Position numbers and translations under genes: made by a program. A model generated the notes under the pieces. The model ran no database searches and was not told the DNA's origin. It saw only the letters and a program-made list of their open reading frames with translations. Positions 9,011 to 17,927 of a DNA stretch of 64,000 nucleotides are shown here, piece after piece. This DNA comes from Diphasiastrum complanatum (lineage: Eukaryota; Streptophyta; Lycopodiopsida; Lycopodiales; Lycopodiaceae): the NCBI GenBank assembly GCA_029204225.1, contig CM055107.1, forward strand, positions 18,498,718 to 18,562,717. Reading direction: 5' to 3'. Within the stretch, counting starts at the first letter, position 1. The number at the start of each line of letters is the position of its first letter.

Positions 9011-11078
9011 GAGGCAAATCTTTCAAAGTTTGCAAAAGAAGGAAGAGAGTACTCATGCTTTTGTTTTGAGAGTTAAAGCATTCAATGATGAGCTAGCATG
9101 TATTGATGAAAGCATTAAGGAGGTAGAACTTGTTCAAGTTATACTTAATGGCTTGTTGGATGATCATGCTAATCTTGTTCAAAGTTTTGCTATTCAAAAG
9201 ACTTTGCCAAGTATTGTGGATTTGCAAGAGATCTTGGTGAATGAGGAGTATAGGCTTCAATCAAGAGGAGGTGGATCTACATCGACATCTCATTATGAAG
9301 AGGATGCTATGTTCATCAAAGGCAAGTTCAAGGGCAAAGGAAAAGGCAAGTGGTCTAAAGGGCAAGATCAAGGTGAGACTTCTTCTTTTGGCAAAAAGAA
9401 AGATAAGTCTAAGTTGAAATGCTTTTATTGTGGAATCAAAGGGCATTTTGCAAATGAATGTTTGAAGAAGCAAAGAGATGAAGGTAGCAAGCAAATCAAC
9501 TTTACTACTAATGATGAGGGTCTAGGTGGTGGTGATTCTCTTTTGACGTGTTCTTCAAGTCCAATATCAAGTGAAGGTAACAAAGATTCATGGTGGATTG
9601 ATAGTGGAGCTAGCTCACACATGACTAGTCACAAGGAGTTCTTTACTTCTTTGGTCACTTATGAGAAAGCAATTCACATGGCCAATGGTGGTGAGTATGT
9701 GATTGAAGGTATTGGTTCAATTCCTATTTGTCTCTCTACTAATAGGAAAGCAAAACTTGATGGTGTTCTTTACATTCCTTCACTTTCAAAGAATTTGTTG
9801 AGTGTTGGTCAAATGATAGAGAAAGGATACATGGTAAAGTTTGGGGGTGATGCTTGTTTCATTACAAAGGAAGAAATCTTGGTTGCTACACAAGGTAGAC
9901 TTTTCAAGCTTGATGCGTTTGTTATGGCGAACAAAAAGGATGGAATGGAAAAGGAGATTGGTCTCAACTTTCCAAAGTTACCTTTTAGCATCAATAAGAT
10001 TGGTGGATCTAATGCAAAGTCTAACAAGCTTCCTTATGCTAGATCTAGGTCAAGATCTAATATGCTTCTTGGAGATGTTCATCTTTGTGCTAACTTGGCT
10101 AGTCTTGAGGATAATGATGGTGTTTCAATGGTTCTTCATGGCAAATGCAAGCATGCAAAAGGTAAGGAAAGAGCTAACTTCATCAATGGAGGTGAAGGTT
10201 CTTCCTTGGAAAAGATTGTTGTTAATGATTTCTTTGATCATATGTCAAAAGATGTTGCTAGGTGCATGCATGAAGGAGGTGGTTCTTCTACATTATTTTG
10301 TGATGAGTCCAAGAAAGTCATTTTTCCAGCAAGTGGAGTCACATGTCTTCATAAAGAGAGTAGATCAAATGGTTCTATCAAGAGACTTAGTGAGGGAGAT
10401 ACTCACAAGTCAAGAAGAAGAGAAGTATGTGAAGAGTTCAAAGTACGATGTACTTTGAATGATGTCATTGTGAATGATAGTGAGAAAGAATCATTATCAT
10501 ATGATTCATTACCTAAAACATTGAGTAGAAGTTCTTGTTTGAAAAAAGAGAGTACTTTAATCATCCTTATGTTGAAGGTACTAATCATATTTTTCATGGC
10601 TTCTAATGTTTTTGAGGTTTCTACTTCTTATGATGCAATCATTAAGAGGGAGTCTTATGAAGGAAAGAGCAATGGAAGATTGGTTCTTGGGAATATCCAA
10701 GGCATGGATCTCACATATCTTCATCAACTCAAAGGATTCTATGATTGTGAATTGATCACTCATGATCGAGATGGCAAAAGGTTGGTTGGAGAAGACTACA
10801 TGGAACAAATCGAGAGGCAATTTCTTCAAGACAAGGGAGATCTCATTGGTGAGCTTATTGAGGTTTTGCATGAACTCAAGAGGACTAGATTTCTTAGGTT
10901 TGATACTCATCTTCACCTACTCCACTTCATGTTGGATGGAAAGTTTGGAATCTATCTTTTGATTTATGATGGTGACATTGGTGACATTGTTTTCACTAAC
11001 CTTTGTGGAAATTCGAAATCAAGCATTGATGAGATCTTGTTGGATCTAGATCATATGTTTGAGAGGGAGTATTTCTAG
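8976..11078 (+). CDS. GPX gag C-terminus, CCHC knuckle, aspartic protease and unknown extension
   Basis: A 700-codon frame. The gag helical domain (from the LTLRRQIFQSL segment) is followed by a CCHC zinc knuckle (CFYCGIKGHFANEC, about 9421-9462), then the protease active site WIDSGASSHM (about 9595-9624) and its VLYIPSLSKNLLSVGQM end, near 9810. At about 9950 homology stops where a copia element should enter the GAG-pre-integrase domain. The remaining roughly 375 codons match no family I know. They include a basic RSRSRS stretch (about 10045), a hydrophobic 20-residue segment around LIILMLKVLIIFFMA (about 10560-10604) and an acidic, leucine-rich end. Homology through the protease is firm; the role of the rest is unknown. 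Confidence 0.85.
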   Translation: MNPSLHRVLTLRRQIFQSLQKKEESTHAFVLRVKAFNDELACIDESIKEVELVQVILNGLLDDHANLVQSFAIQKTLPSIVDLQEILVNEEYRLQSRGGGSTSTSHYEEDAMFIKGKFKGKGKGKWSKGQDQGETSSFGKKKDKSKLKCFYCGIKGHFANECLKKQRDEGSKQINFTTNDEGLGGGDSLLTCSSSPISSEGNKDSWWIDSGASSHMTSHKEFFTSLVTYEKAIHMANGGEYVIEGIGSIPICLSTNRKAKLDGVLYIPSLSKNLLSVGQMIEKGYMVKFGGDACFITKEEILVATQGRLFKLDAFVMANKKDGMEKEIGLNFPKLPFSINKIGGSNAKSNKLPYARSRSRSNMLLGDVHLCANLASLEDNDGVSMVLHGKCKHAKGKERANFINGGEGSSLEKIVVNDFFDHMSKDVARCMHEGGGSSTLFCDESKKVIFPASGVTCLHKESRSNGSIKRLSEGDTHKSRRREVCEEFKVRCTLNDVIVNDSEKESLSYDSLPKTLSRSSCLKKESTLIILMLKVLIIFFMASNVFEVSTSYDAIIKRESYEGKSNGRLVLGNIQGMDLTYLHQLKGFYDCELITHDRDGKRLVGEDYMEQIERQFLQDKGDLIGELIEVLHELKRTRFLRFDTHLHLLHFMLDGKFGIYLLIYDGDIGDIVFTNLCGNSKSSIDEILLDLDHMFEREYF

Positions 11079-11210
11079 AGGTTCAGGTTTGAAGATATCC
11101 ATATCTTTGATATCTTTGATGATCAAGAGAAAGGTAATCAAGTGGAAGCGACACACTTTGCTTTACTCACATGTTTTGGAGAATTTTCTTATGTAGATGA
11201 TGCTATGTAA

Positions 11211-11774
11211 GTGGATATTGGTTCTCATGGTTTTCATACTGGAAAAGCAAGTAATGGATCTGGAAAACAAAGTTTGTTCAATGACTTTGATGATCAAGAG
11301 AAAGATCAAGAGGTTGGTCTCAAAGGGCTTCAACAACACAAAAGGAAAGGTGGCAATTTGGAGCTAGTCAAGAGCATCAAAGGAAGGTTATTTGGAAAAG
11401 ATGTTATGGATCTGTTTTTGCAGCTTATTGAAGACTCAAGTAAGGTCAAAGGAGCAGAAAAGAAGTGTTGTTCAAGTTTACTTTACTTGTTCTATCTCAT
11501 GTTTGAGCTATTTCATGTGGATGTGTGCAAATTGTCAAGATATGGACAAACTAGTTACATTGTCTTGCAATATCTTATTGTTGGAGTTGTACTAGCATTC
11601 TCGGCTGGTTTTGCTGATGGAAATGAGGCTAATGGAGGCTCATTATATCACTCATCCATGATCAAGTTCTCAAGTGTTGAGCTACTTGGTGCCAATACTT
11701 GGAGATTGTCAATTTTTGGTGAATTCATGGTCATTTTCTTGTGTCAAGTAGATCTTGAAGATGGACTAGTGTAA
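11211..11774 (+). CDS. GPX unknown coding block 2
   Basis: Same frame as the gag-protease polyprotein; separated from it by two stops (11076-11078 and 11208-11210) with open codons between, so it was probably once continuous. The first ATG is not marked: the frame is open directly after TAA at 11208. About 187 residues, with a charged first half rich in K, D, Q and two hydrophobic segments (about 11464-11520 and 11550-11600) that could span a membrane. A YVDD tetrapeptide just upstream (11191-11202) recalls the RT catalytic box, but no neighbouring RT motif is visible. Function unknown. Confidence 0.5.
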   Translation: MDIGSHGFHTGKASNGSGKQSLFNDFDDQEKDQEVGLKGLQQHKRKGGNLELVKSIKGRLFGKDVMDLFLQLIEDSSKVKGAEKKCCSSLLYLFYLMFELFHVDVCKLSRYGQTSYIVLQYLIVGVVLAFSAGFADGNEANGGSLYHSSMIKFSSVELLGANTWRLSIFGEFMVIFLCQVDLEDGLV

Positions 11775-11786
11775 CCTACTTGGTTT

Positions 11787-12257
11787 ATGGAGTCATGTGG
11801 TGCTGGATTTGCATCATTAATGTACTCACCTACTCATGGATTTCCAAGGTTTGATGGTTTCTTGTGGCAAGATGGAGATGGAGACTCATTCATGGAGTTT
11901 TATGGTGAAGACATATCAAGAAAGGACAAAGTTGGAGGAGACAAGCAAGAAAATGGCCATCACTCACATTTATTGTTTGGTTGCTGTAGTTTTCTAGAGA
12001 GTACAAAGTTTGAAACATGGAGGAATGATTTCATTCACATTCTATATGGTTCTTCATGTTCTGGTTATATCTTGATGTGCAAAATTGATGTAAGAAATAG
12101 TGAAGCATCCAATTTGGAAACTATTCTCTATATCAATTATGAAAGATACTTTAGAACCTTAGAAAGAAGATCTATACTTAGGATGGAGATCATTCTAAAG
12201 TTGGATCAAAGTTCTATTGTTAAAACTATGCCAAAACTAGTTAAAGAGGGAGTGTGA
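11787..12257 (+). CDS. GPX unknown coding block 3
   Basis: Again the same frame, after a single TAA at 11772-11774. About 156 residues, aromatic and glycine-rich at the start (GFPRFDGFLW) and leucine-isoleucine-rich at the end. The frame runs through the polypurine tract and its TGA stop is formed by the first bases of the 3' LTR, exactly how a full-length pol frame ends in many LTR elements. I find no RNase H motif such as SSCEAEY or DIFTKP. Unknown function. Confidence 0.5.
   Translation: MESCGAGFASLMYSPTHGFPRFDGFLWQDGDGDSFMEFYGEDISRKDKVGGDKQENGHHSHLLFGCCSFLESTKFETWRNDFIHILYGSSCSGYILMCKIDVRNSEASNLETILYINYERYFRTLERRSILRMEIILKLDQSSIVKTMPKLVKEGV
12241..12252 (+). other. GPX polypurine tract
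   Basis: TTAAAGAGGGAG directly abuts the TGTGAGAG start of the 3' LTR. It would prime plus-strand cDNA synthesis. Confidence 0.85.
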
Positions 12258-12905
12258 GAGATTGCAACTAGTTTAGTCTAGTTTAGTCACATATTGGTAA
12301 ATTGTCAATAAGAGGCCAAAACTCATTTTAGACTTAGAGATAAACTTTTTGAAGTTATATTAGTTCAAAATACATTCAATAAACACTTTTGGAAAGTGTG
12401 GGAAAGTTGGTAGTCGAGTTTGAGAGAGATTCAAATTTGAACTTTGGGTACATTGAATCTAGATCCAAAAATAGTAGGGTTTACATTTTGGAGGGAAAGC
12501 CAAGTGGCCAAATAGGGTTTGGAAACTCTATAAAAGGATGTAACTCATGGAGAGACACATCTTCTCTCTTCTCTCTTTCATTTCATCATTATACATGGTT
12601 CTCTTTGGGTTCTACTACTCATTGGTGCACTATCTTGGTGTTATCTTGCAATCTTGGTGTAGAATGATCATTTATTGCTATTTTCGGTTCCACACGTGTG
12701 AAATACAGTAGGGTACTATAATTTTATGGAAAACAAACATATTTTATGTTTTGGTTCATGTTTGATCAATATCTCTTAGAGTTTGCATCTCATTTTGTAT
12801 GTAGATGCTGATTTTTCTACATTGGCAGGATTGTTGGTTTGCTCCTTATTGTAACCAAAGATTTGGGACTTGGATTGGATCTTGAATGATCTGAAATCCT
12901 TCACA
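12253..12905 (+). repeat. GPX 3' LTR
   Basis: Same length (653 bp) as the 5' LTR, TGTGAGAG to CCTTCACA, with about 11 single-base differences and no indel that I can see. TATA box at 12529-12536. Confidence 0.95.
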
Positions 12906-12910
12906 TTTCA
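12906..12910. other. Target-site duplication TTTCA, right
   Basis: Second copy of TTTCA. Together with the following bases it forms the 16-bp palindrome TTTCACACGTGTGAAA (12906-12921), so the element entered a G-box palindrome. Confidence 0.9.
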
Positions 12911-13740
12911 CACGTGTGAAAATCAGTACACTTCAATCCTTTTATTCTCTTTGTTGCTAAATCCAAAGATAGTGACTAGATAGCTTGTTGGAAAGCTAGC
13001 AAAGTCTAGATTCCATTGTGATTTGTTTCAAATCAATTTGATGAGACAACCAAGAGCTAGAGGCTCTTAAATAAGGGTAGAGATTCTCCCAGACCCAAGT
13101 GGACACTTTTTGATTTGACAAAAAAAATTATGTTTGATCCAAAATTCCATATTCGCATATACCAATCTTCCAAACTTGAGATCTAGACATTGTTTTGTGT
13201 TGTTTGACACATTGTTTCATACAAAGTGATTTTATTTGAGTCAATTGTGTTTTCTTTGAGCATTCTCCATGTGCCAAAGAAAGTTAATACAAAAAATTGT
13301 CTAAACTCCATTTCAAAGTGAGAGGTTGATCTAGTTTGCAAAACATTGGTAGAAATTTTGAGATCTATCTCATATATTGTTGCAAGATCTTGCATAGGAT
13401 TTGGTAGTAAACCCTTTTTATTTCCTATAGTGAGAGAGAAGCAACATATTTTTTGTTCATTACTATGATTTTTCACATCTAATGGCATCAGTTGGAGGAT
13501 ATGTCTTAGAAGCTAGTGAAAGACTGAACACCTCCAACTACTCTATTTGGAAGGTTAGAATGGAGTCTATTCTAATACTCCAAGATGTAATAGACATTGT
13601 ATTAGAACTTGAGGAGGACACTCAAGTACAACTAGAAGTACAAAAATATAAAAAGAGAGCTAAGATGGCTCTTCGTTTTATAAAAATGAATGTCTATAAT
13701 GAGATCTTAAGAGAAATTGGATCTTGCACTTCTGCTAAAA
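12911..13740 (+). mobile_element. Copia B leader and start of gag (truncated)
   Basis: Continuation of the B copy interrupted by GPX. The untranslated leader runs to 13481, gag starts with ATG at 13482 and shows the YSIWKVRMES and KRAKMALRFIKMNV segments. It is cut at about codon 86 (SCTSAK) and joined to an inverted B LTR at 13739-13741. The right arm still has about 2 kb between these points, so the left arm suffered a deletion. Confidence 0.8.
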
Positions 13741-14323
13741 ATGATATTGATCAAACATTAAACTTATGATAACATGATGTTTCTGTCCATACAAAATTAG
13801 TAACCTACTGTAATTCACGTGTGGATCCGAATATAGCAAAATATGAGCATTCTACACACTAGATTGCAAGATATCATGAATATAGTGCACCAATGGATAG
13901 ATCAGCCCAAAAGAACTCATGTACAAGCATGAAATGAGATGACAGAGAGAAGAATAATTTCTCCCATGAGTTTACATCCTTTTGTAGCAGATCCATGCAT
14001 CATTAATGAGCTTGGTTTCCCTCCATAACAAAAACCCTATCATTTAATGTGGACTAGATTCAATGTCTCCAACATTCAATTTTGAATCTACTAAACTTGA
14101 CCTCTGACTATTTTTCTCACTCTCTAAAAGTGGTAATTTAAATTCTTTCAGACATATATAGCTTTGAAAAGTCAAATTCTAAATATAATATGAAAATTGG
14201 CCTCAATTGCCAAATAAATAACTATGTCCAAATTAGCAAACTAGATCAAATTAAGAATTTAGGGTTGATAGATTCAAAGAGTAAAATGTTATATTATTAA
14301 TATGCTATAACACACACATGTCA
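13739..14323 (-). repeat. Inverted copia B LTR (partial)
   Basis: Reverse complement of the LTR seen complete at 59268-59980, lacking its terminal about 130 bp. Contains the TACAAAAGG/TATAAAAGG region and CACACGTG-type box in reverse. Confidence 0.75.
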
Positions 14324-14627
14324 AAATGCAAAACTCTCTCTATGTCTAATAATTTCTATTGAATTATACTAATCTACTTCTCTCTCTCTCTCTCTCTCTC
14401 TCTCAAACTACAAATCTAACATTCCATTACCATCAAACACTATCTATTCATCTACTACCCTAAATCCTACATCAATGCAAAATGTAAAAGACACACACAC
14501 ATGCACACACACACACACACACTCTCTCTCTCTCTCTCTCCCTCTCTCTCTCTCATCATGTAATTTATATCTTATTTTACAAATGTAATAATTTTTATAA
14601 GATAATAGCAATCAATTATCTCTCTCT
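14324..14627. repeat. Compound microsatellite block (CT)n / (AC)n
   Basis: Contains (CT)n at 14382-14404, (AC)n at 14493-14521 and (CT)n at 14521-14555, embedded in the conserved frame CAAATCTAACATT...TCAATGCAAAATG. The same composite unit borders most A and B copies in the window. Confidence 0.85.
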
Positions 14628-15033
14628 TGTAGAACAATTGATCAGACACATCTTGCTTCTACTAACAAAGCGCAGAGTTTACTTGACAAAGGATAAGAAA
14701 TGAACATGAACTTGAAACACATACTACTCGTTATAACTCACTCACTCAATCAGAAATACAACAGCGAGATAAGACAACAAGAGATGTATATCGATGAATC
14801 AGATTCAGAGCTATAAAATTCATTTTTTGATCAATAGTCTCTTATTGTCTAAATTGTCTTAAGTTGTCTCTTACTTCCGCATATGATTTATGCACGCATA
14901 TTCAATCAGAGCTAATACTGTTCTATTAGTACATAGATCAGATAAAGACCCGATTGAAAACACTAATATTAGTTTGATTTATTCAAACTTTCATCGTGAT
15001 CTCTGTGGACAAATAATTACTATTTTTATTATA
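14628..15033 (+). repeat. Copia A short 5' LTR (406 bp)
   Basis: TGTAGAAC to TTATTATA. Compared with the long LTR it lacks about 460 bp, including the TATAAATA box. Similar short LTRs stand at 20840, 24217 (inverted) and 60583, always in the 5' position. Confidence 0.85.
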
Positions 15034-15034
15034 G

Positions 15035-15146
15035 TGGTATCAGAGCCTACGGAATTAAATATGATACAATGGTATCAGAGTATATATGGTCAAAGATGAT
15101 ACAGTGATATCAGAACGAATCAGGGTTGATAGAGTGGTATATTCAC
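15035..15146 (+). other. Primer-binding site and array of PBS-like motifs
   Basis: TGGTATCAGAGCC at 15035 is the canonical initiator tRNA-Met site. Related motifs follow at 15070 (TGGTATCAGAGTA), 15105 (TGATATCAGAAC) and 15135 (TGGTATATTCAC), at spacings of 35, 35 and 30 bp. The same spacing is kept in three other copies. Confidence 0.8.
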
Positions 15147-15179
15147 ACCTCTCTTAGCATTCTTCATACATCCATCAGC

Positions 15180-15946
15180 ATGCTTCATACACTTCAAAAG
15201 GCAATAGACGGAGTTAAAGAGAAAGTAGAAGCTCATGAACGCTATGATGACAATGATGATTCCGAAAAAGCTCTATTTTTCAGAAGAAAAAATCTTCTAA
15301 GAAGTCTATGTTTAAGAGGGAGTCATCAAAGAAGAATGAGGCTAAGACTAATGAACAACAATCTGGAAAACAACAAAAGAATTCTAGTGATAAGAAGATC
15401 TGCAACAAATGTAGAAGATCAGGTCACACAGAAGAAATGTGCTGGTTAAATCCAAAGATTGAATGCATTTATTGTCATAAACGGGGTCATGCAACAGTAG
15501 ACTGTTATCCGAATCCCAGAAACAAAAAGGAGCAGAATCGAAGCAAACCTTCAGATTCAAACTATGTCGAAGACAAAGCAGAATGTTCCAGAGCAGCAGA
15601 AGATATGGCAACAAGGAACTTAGTAGCTTATATTAGTGCTGATCTATGTTGTTCATCTGATTCTAAAACTCGAGAAGTCGTACTTGATTCGGGAGCCACC
15701 TCACATTTTGTTTCCTCGAAACAAATATTGTCTGAATACAAGAAGACGAACTATTCGAGATTCATTATGCTTGGAGACGGTTCTAAGCATGTGGTTGATG
15801 GAAATGGTGTATTATGGCTAGACACGAATAAGGGAGACAAGAAACTAGAGGAAGTCCTCTATGTCCCTACTTTTGACAAAGATCTTCTATTTGTAGCTAA
15901 GATAGTCGATACAAACATGTCAGTAACCTTTACAAAGAACTCTTAA
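15180..15946 (+). pseudogene. Copia A gag C-terminus and protease
   Basis: The gag N-terminal domain is deleted; what remains begins MLHTLQKAIDG. A frameshift near 15290 moves the frame. Two CCHC knuckles follow, CNKCRRSGHTEEMC (about 15396-15440) and CIYCHKRGHATVDC (about 15465-15507), then the protease site VVLDSGATSHF (about 15676-15710) and LYVPTFDKDLL. A TAA at 15944 breaks the link to the pre-integrase region. Two knuckles in series are a feature of this family. Confidence 0.85.
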
Positions 15947-16900
15947 AAACTATACAAGGAATATGTTGATAACTTGGTTGCTAAAGGGAACAGAGAAGGA
16001 AATTTATATCACCTGAACATTGGAACAAGAATCAAACAAGAAAATCAAACTCAGGAATCAACAGATAGATTGTGGCACAAAAGGCTATGTCACATGAACA
16101 TGAAAGCATTGTACCAAGCCAACAAAAGTTAGAGAATTCAAGGAGTCAAAATCAAAAGTAGAGATATTCGAACTACTTGTGAATCTTGTCTTAAAGGCAA
16201 GATAACTAGAACACCTTTCTGTAAGGATGTTTATAAAGAAACTAAGGTACTTGAAATTGTGCATTCAGATATTTGTGGACCATTCAAAGCATTGTCGTTG
16301 GGCGATGAAAAGTACCTCATTATGTTTATTGATGACTTTAGCAAGTTCGCTGTAGTATATTCTATATGTACTAAATTTGAAGCTTTTGAGAAATTTGTTG
16401 AGTATACAAATTGGGCTGAGAAGCAGACATGCAATAAGTTGTAGCAGATTTGCACAAATCGTGGAGGTGAGTACATTTCCAGCAAATTCAAGGCTTACTA
16501 TATTGATCAAGGTATTATACACACTAAGACTACATTTTACACACCTCAGCACAATGGAATAGCTGAATGAAGGAATTGTACACTTATGGAAGCTGCAAGT
16601 GTATGGTGGCTCATGCGAAAGCACCAAAAGAGTTGTGGGCAGAACCAGTGGCTACATCAAATTATTTTCAGAATCGTATTCTGACATCTCGAATACTGGA
16701 TAAAATTCCTCATGAGATATGGTGGAAGTTCAAGCCAAATATAGCACATGTTTGGACATTCGGATGCACAGTGTATATGCACATACTAGATAAACTAAAA
16801 AAGAAACTCGTGAAAAGACAGAACAAGGTTTTCTGGTAGGATTTAAGTTACATTCTTCATATTATCGTGTCTATGTATCCAAAAGTGGCAAAATAAAAGT
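15947..16900 (+). pseudogene. Copia A pre-integrase and integrase
   Basis: The pre-integrase segment LWHKRLCHMNMKAL and the CESCLKGK cysteine pair form the usual HHCC zinc site. The core starts HSDICGPF at 16262, keeps FIDDFSKF and has a stop near 16442, a TGA near 16568 and a deletion before VMVAHAKAPKELWAE. The KIPHEIWW and FGCTVYMHI segments follow. Confidence 0.8.
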
Positions 16901-17280
16901 TGTTCAAGATGTTAAATTTGATAAGTCAAAATACATAGTAGATAGTGATCTAGTCGGTTATGAAATTCTTAAAAACTATGAGCTACCAAACGACAGGAAG
17001 AAAATAAGCAAAAGATGAAAGAGAGTTACCAGATTCAGAGGGAGGTCAAGATCGAGTACCTGACAGACTTGAATCGCCAGCTCAAATTCCAACAGAAAAG
17101 CTTGAATTAGAATCAAACTTGAAACCTGCAAAATCGAACTCAAAACCATCTGTGAGAAGATTTCATAGACAATGAATACCACCAGAAAGATACGGTCAGT
17201 ATGTTTACACAACCATCGAATTTTGTGGATTCTCTAATGAACCTCAAACATTCAAGGAAGCTATTGATGGACTAGATAAA

Positions 17281-17707
17281 GATCGCTAGATTCAGGCAAT
17301 GGAGGACAAAATGTCATCCATGTATAAGAACAATGTATGGACATTTGCACCTATACTAGATGGCAGAAAACCAGTCAAGTGCAAGTGGATCTACAAGATC
17401 AAAACAGGTCCTGATAGAGAAAACATCAGATACAAAGCGAGGTTAGTTGCTAAAGGATTTCCACAACAGTATGGGATCAACTACACTGATACCTCCTCAC
17501 CGGTAGTCAAACATATGTCAATTCGCTTGTTATTCTTTTATGAAGTGGCTCATGATCTGAAAATCCATATTGTGGATGAGAAAACTGCTTTCTTGCACGC
17601 ATAATTGGAAGAAGACTTATTCATGGGCCAACCACTTGGTTTTGTAAATCAAGAATATCCTAAATACAGATGTCACATGAATAAAAGCATTTATGGTCTG
17701 AAACAAT
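17281..17707 (+). pseudogene. Copia A reverse transcriptase, N-terminal half
   Basis: Shows KCKWIYKIKTG, RYKARLVAKGF, NYTDTSSPVVKH, HIVDEKTAF, a TAA at 17602 and SIYGLKQ. The sequence then jumps to the end of RNase H, so the YVDD box is lost. Confidence 0.8.
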
Positions 17708-17927
17708 CTATCTTACGAAAGATCTTGTATTTCACTAAAAAACGAAGCACATAGCTATCGAATATCATGTGATTTGGGACTTAGTCAAGAAGAAAACACT
17801 GAAGACAGTCTTGATACCCACAGAGGAAATGACAGCTGATATCTTTACGAAGCCACCCGGTAAAGCTTTGTTGGAGAAGCAACAAAGAAGATGGGGATTA
17901 ATCCAACTTCCCACTTTGAAAGGGAGC
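17708..17927 (+). pseudogene. Copia A RNase H end and polypurine tract
   Basis: Carries the last RNase H segments (YLTKDLVFH, then VKKKTLKTVLIPTEEM and DIFTKP). The polypurine tract TTGAAAGGGAGC ends at 17927 directly before the 3' LTR. Confidence 0.8.

Larger units (their letters stand above)
7435..12905 (+). mobile_element. GPX: complete non-autonomous copia-type retrotransposon with gag, protease and unknown coding region
   Basis: A structurally complete 5471-bp LTR element: two 653-bp LTRs, a PBS directly after the 5' LTR, a polypurine tract directly before the 3' LTR and a TTTCA target duplication. By eye the LTRs differ at about 11 positions (about 1.7 percent), so insertion is recent. 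Gag and protease resemble copia B, but no integrase, RT or RNase H follows. Instead one forward frame runs from 8976 to 12257 with three internal stops (11076, 11208, 11772). Mobilisation would need pol in trans, plausibly from a B relative since gag and LTR are related to B. Other elements with terminal repeats and gag only are known, but I do not recognise this cargo. Confidence 0.9.

Noticed and set aside
13183-13488. 101-codon minus-strand ORF conserved at 27767-28072 and 48760-49065
   Set aside because: It is antisense to the copia B leader. The copies differ mostly by amino-acid changes and are recent duplicates, so openness over 300 bp is not evidence of selection.
14337-14580. Repeat-spacer pattern resembling a CRISPR array
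   Set aside because: The repeated parts are plant-type microsatellites in a minisatellite frame; no uniform direct repeats, no cas genes, eukaryotic context.
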